A DNA stretch of 64,000 nucleotides from Chryseobacterium indologenes. GTDB lineage: Bacteria > Bacteroidota > Bacteroidia > Flavobacteriales > Weeksellaceae. The notes under the pieces are model-generated. The model made no database searches. It was not told where the DNA came from and saw only the letters and a list, made by a program, of their open reading frames with translations. The stretch's first letter is position 1. Each line of letters starts with the position of its first letter. The translations under genes and the position numbers were made by a program. Below are positions 44,993 to 53,698 of this stretch, piece after piece. The stretch spans positions 620,001 through 684,000 of the forward strand of contig NZ_CP074372.1 of the NCBI RefSeq assembly GCF_018362995.1. Reading direction: 5' to 3'.

Positions 44993-45017
44993 TTGTCAAG
45001 GTTTAAAACCTTGACAA
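44993..45017. repeat. Palindromic intergenic repeat TTGTCAAGG...CCTTGACAA
   Basis: Perfect 9-bp arms (TTGTCAAGG at 44993-45001, CCTTGACAA at 45009-45017) around TTTAAAA. The whole is a near-perfect palindrome of a type I recall as dispersed in Chryseobacterium and relatives. It lacks a T-run, so a terminator role is uncertain. Confidence 0.55.
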
Positions 45018-45060
45018 GGATTAAGAGTAAAAAATATATAGCGTTTATCCACAAATTACC

Positions 45061-45510
45061 ATGAGCATAATTATTCGAGAAGCAAGACCGGAAGATATTC
45101 CACAGATTCAGGTTGTAAGAAATTCTGTGAAAGAAAATACATTATCAGATCCGGGATTGGTTACAGATAAAGATTGTGAGGAATTTCTTTTTCAAAGAGG
45201 AAAAGGATGGGTAGGTGAGACAGAAGGACAGATTGTTGGCTTTTCCATTGCAGATCTGAAAGAGAACAATATCTGGGCTTTGTTTGTACATCCTGATTTT
45301 GAAAACCAGGGAATAGGCAGAAAACTTCATGACATCATGCTCAACTGGTATTTTAAACAAAAGAAAGATGATCTATGGCTTGGTACTTCACCTGGAACAA
45401 GAGCTGAGAATTTCTACAGAAAATCTGGATGGAAGGAAACTGGAAACCATGGAAAAGGAGAGATCAAGTTTGAAATGACCTATGAATACTGGAAAAATAA
45501 AATAGTATGA
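45061..45510 (+). CDS. GNAT family N-acetyltransferase
   Basis: 149 residues with the full GNAT fold: IREARPEDIPQIQVVRN start, NNIWALFVHPDFENQGIGRKLHD (Q/RxxGxG/A acetyl-CoA loop as QGIGRK) and ENFYRKSGWKETG near the end. Substrate unknown. It is the first gene of a coupled set: its stop overlaps the next gene by ATGA. Confidence 0.9.
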   Translation: MSIIIREARPEDIPQIQVVRNSVKENTLSDPGLVTDKDCEEFLFQRGKGWVGETEGQIVGFSIADLKENNIWALFVHPDFENQGIGRKLHDIMLNWYFKQKKDDLWLGTSPGTRAENFYRKSGWKETGNHGKGEIKFEMTYEYWKNKIV

Positions 45511-45875
45511 CACCGAAACTAAAATCCATCAGACCTTTTATCGGGGCGAAGAATTTTGAGATCAGCAGAAACTTTTATAAGGATCTAGGTTTTGAAGAAG
45601 TTGTTCTTGAGCCCAAACTTTCACTGTTTACACGGGAGGAAATAGGTTTTTACCTTCAGGATTATTATGCAAAAGATTGGGTTGATAATACCATGATCTT
45701 TATGGAAGTGGCCAATACAGATGAATTCTGGGAAGAGCTTTTATCTTTGAAGCTTACAGATATTTATGAAAATGTGAGACTTTCCCCTGTAAGAACTATG
45801 AAATGGGGAAAAGAGTGTTTTGTGCATGATCCTTCAGGGATTTTGTGGCATTTCGGTGAATTTTTTAAGGAATAG
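45507..45875 (+). CDS. VOC-fold protein (glyoxalase/bleomycin-resistance-like)
   Basis: 122 residues with two beta-alpha-beta-beta-beta modules; IRPFIGAKNFEISRNFYKDLGF is the typical first module and VHDPSGILWHFGEF the last. Such proteins bind drugs or catalyse reactions with metal-bound oxygen substrates. The metal ligands are not fully clear. Overlaps the GNAT gene by 4 bp and the next gene is 3 bp away. Confidence 0.85.
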   Translation: MTPKLKSIRPFIGAKNFEISRNFYKDLGFEEVVLEPKLSLFTREEIGFYLQDYYAKDWVDNTMIFMEVANTDEFWEELLSLKLTDIYENVRLSPVRTMKWGKECFVHDPSGILWHFGEFFKE

Positions 45876-45878
45876 AAT

Positions 45879-46379
45879 ATGATTTACGCATTTGACACCT
45901 ATTATTATGAGGATTATGCCAATACCGTGTGTATTGCATTTGAGGATTGGACGTCTGAAAAAGAAGTGGAAGTTTTTATAGAACAGACTGCTGTGAGCTC
46001 AGAATATGAAAGCGGTGCATTTTACAAGAGAGAATTACCCTGTATTTTAAGTCTACTGACAAAAATAGCATTAAAACCAGAAGATATAATCATTGTTGAC
46101 GGATACGTTACTTTGGATAATAATGGGAAAATTGGACTGGGCGGTCATCTTTACGAAGAATTGAAAGAGAAATATCCTATTGTCGGGATTGCAAAAAATG
46201 AATTTACAACTCCCGATTCCCAAAGGAGAAGTGTATTCCGTGGAGAAAGTAAAACACCGCTTTTTGTTACTGCCAAAGGAATGAATGTAGATGAAGTTCA
46301 ATTGAAAGTAGAACAGATGCATGGTGCTTACAGAATGCCCACGCTGCTTAAAAAACTGGATCAGCTTAGCAGAACATAA
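45879..46379 (+). CDS. nfi: Short endonuclease V-like protein
   Basis: 166 residues against about 220 for classical endonuclease V, lacking ~35 N-terminal residues. The catalytic elements align: AFDTYYYE (Asp6, first acidic residue), YKRELPCILSLL (Glu), IIIVDGYVTLD (Asp), GLGGHLYEEL and GIAKNEF (Lys), and YRMPTLLKKLDQLSR at the end. EndoV cleaves near deoxyinosine in DNA or inosine in RNA. The DNA wedge typical of the longer enzymes may be changed by the shortened N-terminus. Operon with VOC and GNAT genes; a terminator follows. Confidence 0.75.
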   Translation: MIYAFDTYYYEDYANTVCIAFEDWTSEKEVEVFIEQTAVSSEYESGAFYKRELPCILSLLTKIALKPEDIIIVDGYVTLDNNGKIGLGGHLYEELKEKYPIVGIAKNEFTTPDSQRRSVFRGESKTPLFVTAKGMNVDEVQLKVEQMHGAYRMPTLLKKLDQLSRT

Positions 46380-46385
46380 AAATTA

Positions 46386-46418
46386 AAATCTTACTGTACT
46401 AAGTAAGATTTTTTTTTA
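46386..46418 (+). terminator. Terminator after endonuclease V gene
   Basis: Stem AAATCTTACT / AGTAAGATTT with a GTACTA loop, then a run of eight T. Confidence 0.85.
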
Positions 46419-46427
46419 ATTATTTAA

Positions 46428-46443
46428 TATACCAATCGGTATA
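46428..46443. promoter_or_regulatory. TetR-type operator 1, upstream of thiolase promoter
   Basis: TATACCAATCGGTATA is an imperfect palindrome that differs from operator 2 by one base within the core, and lies just upstream of the -7 element. Confidence 0.6.
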
Positions 46444-46450
46444 TTTTAAT

Positions 46451-46458
46451 TATCTTTG
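46451..46458 (+). promoter_or_regulatory. -7 promoter element of thiolase gene
   Basis: TATCTTTG matches the Bacteroidota -7 consensus and lies between the two palindromic operators. Confidence 0.55.
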
Positions 46459-46502
46459 TACTATTCCTTTATTAAATCAAAGGATTTTTTTAATCAAAAA
46501 AT

Positions 46503-46516
46503 ATACCGATCGGTAT
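46503..46516. promoter_or_regulatory. TetR-type operator 2, perfect palindrome
   Basis: ATACCGATCGGTAT is a perfect 14-bp palindrome 16 bases before the thiolase ATG, in the leader. The pair of sites around the promoter suggests repression by a TetR-family protein acting on thiolase; no tetR gene is adjacent. Confidence 0.65.
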
Positions 46517-46532
46517 TTAAAATTAATATCCT

Positions 46533-47708
46533 ATGAAAGAAGTATTTATATTAGCTGCAAAACGAACCCCAGTGGGAGGTTTTATGGGAAGCTTATCCGG
46601 ATTTACTGCTCCACAGTTGGGTGCTGTTGCCATTAAAAATGCCTATGAAAACATCGGATTGGCTCCGGAATATATAGACAGTGTGTATATGGGAAATGTA
46701 CTCAGTGCCGGGCTGGGACAATCTCCAGCAAGGCAGGCCGCTATTTTTGGAGGTATTCCTGTAGATAAAGATGCCACAACGATAAATAAAGTCTGTGCCT
46801 CCGGTATGAAGTCTGCAATGATCGGTGCACAGCAGATTCAGCTTGGTCTGGAGCATATTGTCATGACCGGTGGAATGGAAAGTATGAGCAATGTTCCCCA
46901 TTACGTTAAGCTTCGCCAGGGAACAAAACTGGGAGACACTCATCTTACTGATGGTGTGATCAAAGATGGGTTGTGGGATGTGTATAATGATTTCCATATG
47001 GGAAGTGCAGCTGAACTGGGCGTAAAAAAATATGGATTAACACGTCAGCAGCTTGATGAATACGCTTTGTTTTCCTACCATCGGGCTCAGGAAGCGGCAA
47101 AAAGCGGCAAGTTCAGCGATGAGTTGATCCAAATATCGATTGAAGGAAAGAAAGGCGCTATAATCGTAGATAAAGACGAAGATATTGACAAACTTATTCC
47201 TGAGAAAATTTCTCTTTTGAAGCCGGCATTTGAAGCAGACGGGACATTGACAGCCGCTAATTCAAGTAATCTGAATGACGGAGCTGCAGCAATACTATTA
47301 GGATCTTCAGAGGCTGTTCAGCAACATAATTTGAAACCCTTAGCCAGAATCGTAGCCTATGCAGATGCGGCTCAGTCTCCGGAATGGTTCACCACTTCTC
47401 CGTCTGTTGCCATTCAAAAGTTACTCAAGCAGACGGGTCTCAGTTTATCTGATATTGATTATTTCGAGATTAATGAAGCTTATTCCTCTGTTATCTTATC
47501 CAATCAGCAGATTTTGGGTTATGACCTGAATAAAGTGAATGTATATGGTGGTGCGGTTGCTTTGGGACACCCGATTGGTGCTTCAGGAGCAAGAATTATC
47601 ACAACATTAGTCAGTGTACTTCGCCAGGAAAAAGGAAGATTGGGGATAGCTGCCATCTGTAACGGAGGGGGAGGAGCGTCTGCTGTTCTCATTGAAAATA
47701 TAAGTTAG
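46533..47708 (+). CDS. Acetyl-CoA C-acyltransferase (thiolase)
   Basis: 391 residues, thiolase type II length. Catalytic Cys in NKVCASGMKS, His in GHPIGASGAR and the second Cys in ICNGGGGASA are all present. It would join two acetyl-CoA (biosynthetic) or cleave 3-ketoacyl-CoA (beta-oxidation); sequence alone does not choose. No dehydrogenase or hydratase gene is adjacent, and its promoter is flanked by two ATACCG-type palindromes, so it seems to be separately regulated. Confidence 0.94.
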   Translation: MKEVFILAAKRTPVGGFMGSLSGFTAPQLGAVAIKNAYENIGLAPEYIDSVYMGNVLSAGLGQSPARQAAIFGGIPVDKDATTINKVCASGMKSAMIGAQQIQLGLEHIVMTGGMESMSNVPHYVKLRQGTKLGDTHLTDGVIKDGLWDVYNDFHMGSAAELGVKKYGLTRQQLDEYALFSYHRAQEAAKSGKFSDELIQISIEGKKGAIIVDKDEDIDKLIPEKISLLKPAFEADGTLTAANSSNLNDGAAAILLGSSEAVQQHNLKPLARIVAYADAAQSPEWFTTSPSVAIQKLLKQTGLSLSDIDYFEINEAYSSVILSNQQILGYDLNKVNVYGGAVALGHPIGASGARIITTLVSVLRQEKGRLGIAAICNGGGGASAVLIENIS

Positions 47709-47745
47709 AGCATATAAATTTCCTTAGATTTTATTCTTTTACAAC

Positions 47746-47786
47746 AAAAACTGTTTCTCAAATTTATTTTGAAAAACAGTTTTTTA
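47746..47786 (+). terminator. Terminator after thiolase
   Basis: AAAAACTGTTT ... AAACAGTTTTTT with inner TCAAA/TTTGA pairing and a T-rich tail. The remaining ~160 bp before the next gene are AT-rich with no feature seen. Confidence 0.82.
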
Positions 47787-47945
47787 TTTATAAAAGATTG
47801 ATTTTCCATTAGTAAAAGAAGTTGTTTAATAAGTATCGTTGGCTCATTAAATATCTATTTTTATTAAACTGACAAATATCATTACATTGTTATTTTTATT
47901 CATTCTAAATAAATATAAATTTGTCCCAGGAAATTTAAACAAAAA

Positions 47946-49256
47946 ATGAAAAAAATAACTACTCTTTCTGGTATTGTACTTTGCTCACTGGCGAATGCCC
48001 AACTGCAATATTGCATGCCTGTGTTTCAGTATGGAGCTGACAGCAATATGATCAGTAATGTTACTTTCGGAAACATTAATAATTCATCGCCGGTTCAGTC
48101 CGAAAATGCGCAAATTTATGAGAATTTTACATCAATGTCTACAGATTTGCAGCCCGGAAACAATTATAATATATCTGTAACGGGCCCTTCCAGTACTTTT
48201 CCAAGTGATGTAGTTGTTTTTATAGACTTTAATCAGAATGGTAGTTTTGATGATGCCGGAGAAAGTTTCTACATAGGAAGGCTTGAAGCTGCCAATCCGG
48301 CCAATTCATTTACGATCAATAATATAATAGTGGTTCCTGCTGCTGCAGTCAATGGAAGTACAAGAATGCGGGTTCTGAAGAATACAAATGTTCAGGCTTA
48401 TTCAGATCCTAATGCTCCCCATTCTATCAGTTCAGCTTGTGATTCTGGCTTAAGAGCAGGGCAGACTGAAGATTATACCGTTAACATTGTAGGGAATGCA
48501 GTGAATTTCCCGGCTCCTTACTGTGGTGCTGAAAATGTGACCAGCCTTACAGTGAGCGAAATAAGCAAGGTAGAATTTGCCGGAACCATAAAAAACAGTG
48601 CTATTGATGGTAACTCAGACGTTCTTGAAAATTTTACGGCAACCGTCTTCACTGTTAACCGTGGAAATACCTATCCTATAACAGTAACTGGAGGTACCCA
48701 CGGACAGAATACCGTATCAGCGTATGCTTATATTGATTTTAACCATAATAATCAGTTTGATGCAGACGAGAAGTTTAACCTGGGATATCTGGATAATTCC
48801 AATCCGGTTCCTGCTCCGGAATCAGGAATTACATCAGGTAGTATTACCATTCCGGCAGGAGCACAGCTTGGAGAAACCCGTTTCAGATTGGTGAAAGCCT
48901 ATGAATCAAATTCATGGATGGGAACTTTGGAGAATCTTCCTTGTCCTTCAGGATGGTTTATCGGTCAGGCAGAAGATTATACGATTAATATTCAGCCGGA
49001 AAGCCTTTCAACAATAGAAGTTTCTAAAGATGCTTCAGTTCATGTTAAAATATATCCGAACCCGACAGCAGATTCGGTAACAATCAGGATGAAAGAAGGG
49101 CTGGAGAAATATGAAATTTTTAATATGTCAGGGCAGAAGACGCTGGAAGGCAATTCCATGACAGTTTCTATGAACCATTTTGTTCCGGGAACATATCTTA
49201 TTAAAATCCTGACAAAAAATCAAAAGACAGTCACAGAAAAAATTATCAAAAAATAG
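47946..49256 (+). CDS. Secreted GEVED-domain protein with T9SS type A sorting domain
   Basis: 436 residues: signal peptide (MKKITTLSGIVLCSLANAQ), two GEVED domains (about residues 55-185 and 220-350; each has a VFIDFNQNGSFDD or AYIDFNHNNQFDA strand and ends GQTEDYTVNI or GQAEDYTINI), and a C-terminal sorting domain from about residue 365 (KIYPNPTADSVTI, IFNMSGQKTLEG, ending KKIIKK-like). GEVED domains occur in surface adhesins and peptidases; no catalytic domain is present, so binding or adhesion is the likely role. Confidence 0.9.
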   Translation: MKKITTLSGIVLCSLANAQLQYCMPVFQYGADSNMISNVTFGNINNSSPVQSENAQIYENFTSMSTDLQPGNNYNISVTGPSSTFPSDVVVFIDFNQNGSFDDAGESFYIGRLEAANPANSFTINNIIVVPAAAVNGSTRMRVLKNTNVQAYSDPNAPHSISSACDSGLRAGQTEDYTVNIVGNAVNFPAPYCGAENVTSLTVSEISKVEFAGTIKNSAIDGNSDVLENFTATVFTVNRGNTYPITVTGGTHGQNTVSAYAYIDFNHNNQFDADEKFNLGYLDNSNPVPAPESGITSGSITIPAGAQLGETRFRLVKAYESNSWMGTLENLPCPSGWFIGQAEDYTINIQPESLSTIEVSKDASVHVKIYPNPTADSVTIRMKEGLEKYEIFNMSGQKTLEGNSMTVSMNHFVPGTYLIKILTKNQKTVTEKIIKK

Positions 49257-49301
49257 ACACATCATATCTAAATCATATCCATATCAATTTTTGTTTTTAA
49301 T

Positions 49302-49330
49302 CGACAGGTCCTTTACCTGTCGGTTTTTTA
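49302..49330 (+). terminator. Terminator after GEVED T9SS gene
   Basis: Stem CGACAGGT / ACCTGTCG with a CCTTT-type loop, followed by GTTTTTT. Confidence 0.88.
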
Positions 49331-49348
49331 ATTGTTGCTTTTTAGATA

Positions 49349-52300
49349 TTATGAACCGGATTCTAATAAATTCATAAGATCCTGTTTAGAAAGTCCCTGA
49401 AGTTTCTTTCCGTCTGTGGTAAGCAGATTCTGAGCCAGTTGTTTTTTCTTTTGCTGAAAGGTAAGAATTTTTTCTTCCACAGTATTAGAACAGATCATCC
49501 GGACGGCAATTACATTTTTGGTTTGTCCTATACGATAACTTCGGTCAATAGCCTGGTTTTCAGCTGCAGGATTCCACCATGGATCTACCAGATAAATATA
49601 ATCTGCCTGAGTGAGATTAAGACCTACACCACCAGCCTTTAAGCTGATCAGAAACACACGAATATCTTTATTTTTCTGGAAATTTGATACTTTTTCTCCT
49701 CTATCTTTAGTCTGCCCCGTAAGATATTCAAACTTAATATTGTGGCGTTCCAGTTCTGTTTTTATCAGATCAAGCATTCCGACAAACTGTGAGAAGACCA
49801 GGATTTTATGATCTTGTGATTTTCCAAGGATCTGTTCCATCAAAATCTCAATTTTAACAGCATTTTCCCCGGAATATCCTTCTTTCATCAACACAGGGGA
49901 GTTACAGATCTGTCTGAGTCTTGTGAGACCTGTAAGGACGTGCATGCTGTTCTTATTCAGATCATCGTCATCATTAGCAGCAATAAATTCACGAAGCTCC
50001 TTTTCGTAAGCATCGTATATCTTGCGCTGTTCTGCATTCATTTCACAGTAGATGACCGTTTCTGTTTTCTCAGGCAGCTCTTTTGCAACCTGTTTCTTGG
50101 TTCTTCTGAGTATAAAAGGCTTTATCTTTTGCTGAAGTTCTAACGCCCGTTTACTGTATTCAAATTTATCAATAGGAATGGCATAAATATCCTTAAAATA
50201 CTGCTTGCTTCCCAAAAGTCCGGGACAAGCGAAAGAAAGCTGGCTGTAAAGGTCAAAAGTGCTGTTTTCAACAGGCGTACCCGTCAATACAATTCTGTTT
50301 CTCGATTGAAGCAGCCGTGCCGCTTTATATCTTTCTGAATTTGGGTTTTTAATCACCTGTGATTCATCCAGAAATACATAATTGAAATTAAAATTTTTTA
50401 GAAAACGGATATCCGAAAGCATCATTCCGTAAGTGGTAAGAACTACTTCATAGTCTTGCATATGAGCAGTTGTTTTGGGTCTGTCTGCACCATAATGAAG
50501 CAGAACTTTTATAGAAGGTGCAAATCTGCTGAGCTCTTCCTGCCAGTTGAAAAGCAGGGAAGTAGGCACTACAATAAGATTCGTAGTATGTCCTCGTTTT
50601 TCCCTCTGTGACAGAATAAAAGCAATAATCTGAATAGTTTTTCCAAGTCCCATATCATCGGCAAGACACCCTCCGAAGTTAAATTCATCAAGAAAATTAA
50701 GCCAGTTCAATCCGTCATGCTGATAATCCCTGAGTTCAGCGTCCAGCGTTGCCGGAATATTGACTTGTGGAATATTTTTTACTTTTGAGAACTTCGTGGA
50801 ATAGGTGGTGAGTTCTTCCTGAACTTCCTGGCTCAGAACTTCTTTTTCAAATAACGAAGTAACCTCTGTGAAATTAATTTTCGGAATCTTTAAGAGCTCT
50901 TCGTCAATTTCTCCTGCATGAAAGTACGCGGCTATCTTTTCCATCCATTCTTCAGGGAGAATTCCCAGGCTGCCATCGTCCAGCTGAACGAATTTACTTT
51001 TATTACGGATGGAGCGGTGAAGCTGTTTTAAAGAGGCTTCTTTGGGTCCAAAACCTACTTTTAATTTAGCATTAAACCAATCCAGTCCACTGGTAATCTG
51101 AATATTGATTTTAGCCCGGTGGGGATTTAATTTGTTATTTTTTAATTCATTAAAGCCAAGTATGGTTATTCCTTCATTTCTCCAGGTTTCAAAAGCTTCA
51201 AGAAACCAGTTGTTATCCAGGAACTTATCCCTGTGAAGATAAAAATACTGATAGCCGTCCATCTGCTCTTCAAAATCGGGGTGCTGCTGCATGACTAATG
51301 AAGTAAAGCGGGCCTCTGCCGGTTCGTTTCTTTCTATTTTAAATGGATTTCCATTCTGATCTGTATCAAAAAGCTGCTTTCTGGAATACACCGGAACTTC
51401 TACATCTCCGTATTTCATAACGGGAGTAATGCCAATATAATTTTCCTGCTGACGGAGATAGATGACTCTTTCCGTGTGATAATTCTTGTCTTCAAGCTGT
51501 GCTTTTGTTGCGGCTTGTATGTATTTGTAATTTATATGAATACGCTCTTCTATAGTAGAGAGGATATCCTTCATGAATGCCTCATATTTTGAAGAATGGA
51601 TCAGTAAGATTTCATTATTAGCCTTAAAAAACCTGATGATTCTGAGCATGTCAGGATGATCTACAAAGCTGAAAACGTTTCGGTTATATACAAAATATTC
51701 ATTTCTGAGAACAATATTTTTGAATGGAACAGAAATATCATTAAATAACAATTCTCCTGTTATTTCGTAAAACGGATCTTTCTTAAATACAGATAATTGA
51801 ACCTCGGCATCTAAAGTATTTAATTCAACCTGAGAAAGTGATTTTGCAGACACTGTTTCTGCAATTTCCCGGTCGTGATAATAGACTTCCAATCCCAAAG
51901 TATTCTTTACAATAAGTTTTAAAGCTTCCAGTTCTGAAGGGTTGTAATCTTCATTATAATTATTCTGGAAAGAAGTGATGGCTGTATAAAATTTAATGTC
52001 TGCAGGTTTCTCGGCTTTCCAGATCAGCTGCATGGCATCTACAGGATTCACCGGATTTTTGAGCTTGCCTGTCTGCGTTATTTCCGCTTCCATGAGGGAG
52101 AAGGTCATATGGTTATAATAACGGTGCTTACCAATAACCAATATTTGTTTCTTACCTGTTTCCAGTATTGCAAGTTCATCCAGTTTTGAGGGAAGCTGTG
52201 GAAGAAGATCTCTCTGAAGCATCACCTCATCTACAGGAAGCATTTCCTTGATCTTAGGATGGATTTCAATTTTACCATTGCTGTATTCAAGCTGAAAATA

Positions 52301-52690
52301 TTGATCCAGATCCGGTTCATTTTCCAACCCATATGCTTTGGCTTTGGGAAGAAGGGCTTTTTTGCGAAGCATATCATCAAAAAACAAGCGGTAATTTTTA
52401 TCCTCTATGATACAATGGATGATTTCTGCCTGATGGGAACAAAGCTTGTCTTTCTGATCATCACAAGTGCAGGAGCAGAGTAGTGAACTGCCAACCTTGC
52501 TGATGCTGACCATTGGAAAATCCTGTAATGAAGATTGCTTTGTAAATATTCCTGTATTGTTTTCAATAGCAGCAGGGTAGATTTCGTGGAAATCCCTGAT
52601 TCCGATGAATGCACTGTCTGAGGTATGTTTCAGCAGGTCATATACGGAAAGTGTACTGATATTAACGTTGTCAAGAATATATTCTGCCAT
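49349..52690 (-). CDS. SNF2-family helicase with SWIM zinc finger
   Basis: 1113 residues from ATG 52690 (MAEYILDNVNI); a second ATG at 52741 would add 17 hydrophobic residues and begin beside a putative AraC operator, so the shorter start is preferred. A SWIM-type zinc motif (LLCSCTCDDQKDKLCSH, CxC..CxH) lies near residue 65. The SNF2 core has Walker A DMGLGKTI, box II DESQ, GTPVENS, and a helicase C domain (LKAGGVGLNLTQADY, DRSYRIGQ). It is expected to remodel protein-DNA complexes or act in transcription or repair; targets unknown. Confidence 0.93.
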   Translation of the reverse strand: MAEYILDNVNISTLSVYDLLKHTSDSAFIGIRDFHEIYPAAIENNTGIFTKQSSLQDFPMVSISKVGSSLLCSCTCDDQKDKLCSHQAEIIHCIIEDKNYRLFFDDMLRKKALLPKAKAYGLENEPDLDQYFQLEYSNGKIEIHPKIKEMLPVDEVMLQRDLLPQLPSKLDELAILETGKKQILVIGKHRYYNHMTFSLMEAEITQTGKLKNPVNPVDAMQLIWKAEKPADIKFYTAITSFQNNYNEDYNPSELEALKLIVKNTLGLEVYYHDREIAETVSAKSLSQVELNTLDAEVQLSVFKKDPFYEITGELLFNDISVPFKNIVLRNEYFVYNRNVFSFVDHPDMLRIIRFFKANNEILLIHSSKYEAFMKDILSTIEERIHINYKYIQAATKAQLEDKNYHTERVIYLRQQENYIGITPVMKYGDVEVPVYSRKQLFDTDQNGNPFKIERNEPAEARFTSLVMQQHPDFEEQMDGYQYFYLHRDKFLDNNWFLEAFETWRNEGITILGFNELKNNKLNPHRAKINIQITSGLDWFNAKLKVGFGPKEASLKQLHRSIRNKSKFVQLDDGSLGILPEEWMEKIAAYFHAGEIDEELLKIPKINFTEVTSLFEKEVLSQEVQEELTTYSTKFSKVKNIPQVNIPATLDAELRDYQHDGLNWLNFLDEFNFGGCLADDMGLGKTIQIIAFILSQREKRGHTTNLIVVPTSLLFNWQEELSRFAPSIKVLLHYGADRPKTTAHMQDYEVVLTTYGMMLSDIRFLKNFNFNYVFLDESQVIKNPNSERYKAARLLQSRNRIVLTGTPVENSTFDLYSQLSFACPGLLGSKQYFKDIYAIPIDKFEYSKRALELQQKIKPFILRRTKKQVAKELPEKTETVIYCEMNAEQRKIYDAYEKELREFIAANDDDDLNKNSMHVLTGLTRLRQICNSPVLMKEGYSGENAVKIEILMEQILGKSQDHKILVFSQFVGMLDLIKTELERHNIKFEYLTGQTKDRGEKVSNFQKNKDIRVFLISLKAGGVGLNLTQADYIYLVDPWWNPAAENQAIDRSYRIGQTKNVIAVRMICSNTVEEKILTFQQKKKQLAQNLLTTDGKKLQGLSKQDLMNLLESGS

Positions 52691-52740
52691 AAAAATTGAT
52701 GAAGGCAAACTTACAAAAAACAAATGTATTTGAGAATCCA

Positions 52741-52800
52741 TTTTGGCTACAGCTTACCCCATTTTGGCAACTCCCGGGTTTGTTCTAATGCTGAACTTTG
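52741..52800 (+). promoter_or_regulatory. AraC-type direct repeat and -7 element before the SDR gene
   Basis: TTTTGGC occurs at 52741-52747 and again at 52762-52768, exactly 21 bp apart, in longer repeats CATTTTGGC[T/A]AC. GAACTTTG (52793-52800) is a weak -7 element 52 bp after the start of the first repeat. The same geometry is found at 57184 and 58153. Confidence 0.6.
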
Positions 52801-52824
52801 TCCTGTAATTTTAAACAAAGAAAA

Positions 52825-53622
52825 ATGAAAACAATTTTTATAACAGGTGCTTCTACAGGATTAGGAAAAGCAACTGCCCAATTATTTCAAAACAACGGAT
52901 GGAGAGTAATCGCTACGATGAGAAACCCTGAATCCGGAGCTGATCTTGCTGCGTTGGAAAATGTAACTGTACTTCCGCTGGATGTTACCAATCCGGAACA
53001 GATCAGGTCTACTGTGAAGCAGGCGTTGGAGCTTGGCACTATTGATGTGGTATACAATAACGCAGGATATGGCTTAATAGGACCTTTGGAAGCTCTTTCT
53101 GATGATCAGATCGTAAAACAGCTTGACACAAATTTATTAGGAGTTATACGCGTTACCCAGGCATTCATTCCTTACTTTAGAGAGCAGAAAAAAGGAATGT
53201 TTATTTCTACAACGTCTATAGGAGGACTGGTGGCATTTCCATTGGGTTCTACTTATCATGCTACCAAGTGGGCGCTTGAAGGATGGAGCGAAAGTTTAGC
53301 TTTTGAGCTTAATACTTTAGGAATTGATATTAAAACGGTTTCTCCGGGAGGAATCAAAACAGATTTTGTAAGTCGTTCTCTGGATTCAGCATCTAGTCCG
53401 GCGTATGAAGAGATGACGAACTCTCTGTTTTCTAAAATGGAAGGAATGATGGAAGCTGCTTCTACTCCTGAACAGATTGCAGCAGTGGTGTATGAGGCTG
53501 CTACAGATGGCAAAAAACAGCTGAGATATATAGCCGGAGAAGATGCTAAAGCGATTTATGCACAACGCCTTGAATTAGGTGATGAAGCATTCAGAGAGCA
53601 GTTTGGCAAACAGTTTATTTAA
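52825..53622 (+). CDS. Short-chain dehydrogenase/reductase
   Basis: 265 residues from ATG 52825; an in-frame TTG at 52798 is inside the promoter region. Rossmann motif TGASTGLGKA (residues 7-16), NNAGYG, catalytic Ser region STTSIGG and YHATKWALEG (YxxxK) are complete. The length and SFEL-like late segments fit classical SDRs of the DltE/YbbO-like type; the substrate is unknown. It is followed by a terminator and then an AraC gene on the same strand, which probably regulates it through the repeats upstream. Confidence 0.93.
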   Translation: MKTIFITGASTGLGKATAQLFQNNGWRVIATMRNPESGADLAALENVTVLPLDVTNPEQIRSTVKQALELGTIDVVYNNAGYGLIGPLEALSDDQIVKQLDTNLLGVIRVTQAFIPYFREQKKGMFISTTSIGGLVAFPLGSTYHATKWALEGWSESLAFELNTLGIDIKTVSPGGIKTDFVSRSLDSASSPAYEEMTNSLFSKMEGMMEAASTPEQIAAVVYEAATDGKKQLRYIAGEDAKAIYAQRLELGDEAFREQFGKQFI

Positions 53623-53633
53623 TCAGGTTTTGG

Positions 53634-53672
53634 AAGACAGTATAAAGTAAATCACACTAATACTGTCTTTTC
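53634..53672 (+). terminator. Terminator between SDR and AraC genes
   Basis: Arms AAGACAGTAT / ATACTGTCTT with a 16-base interior, followed by TTTC. Confidence 0.65.
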
Positions 53673-53698
53673 AATTAAATAATTTATAATTTTATATC

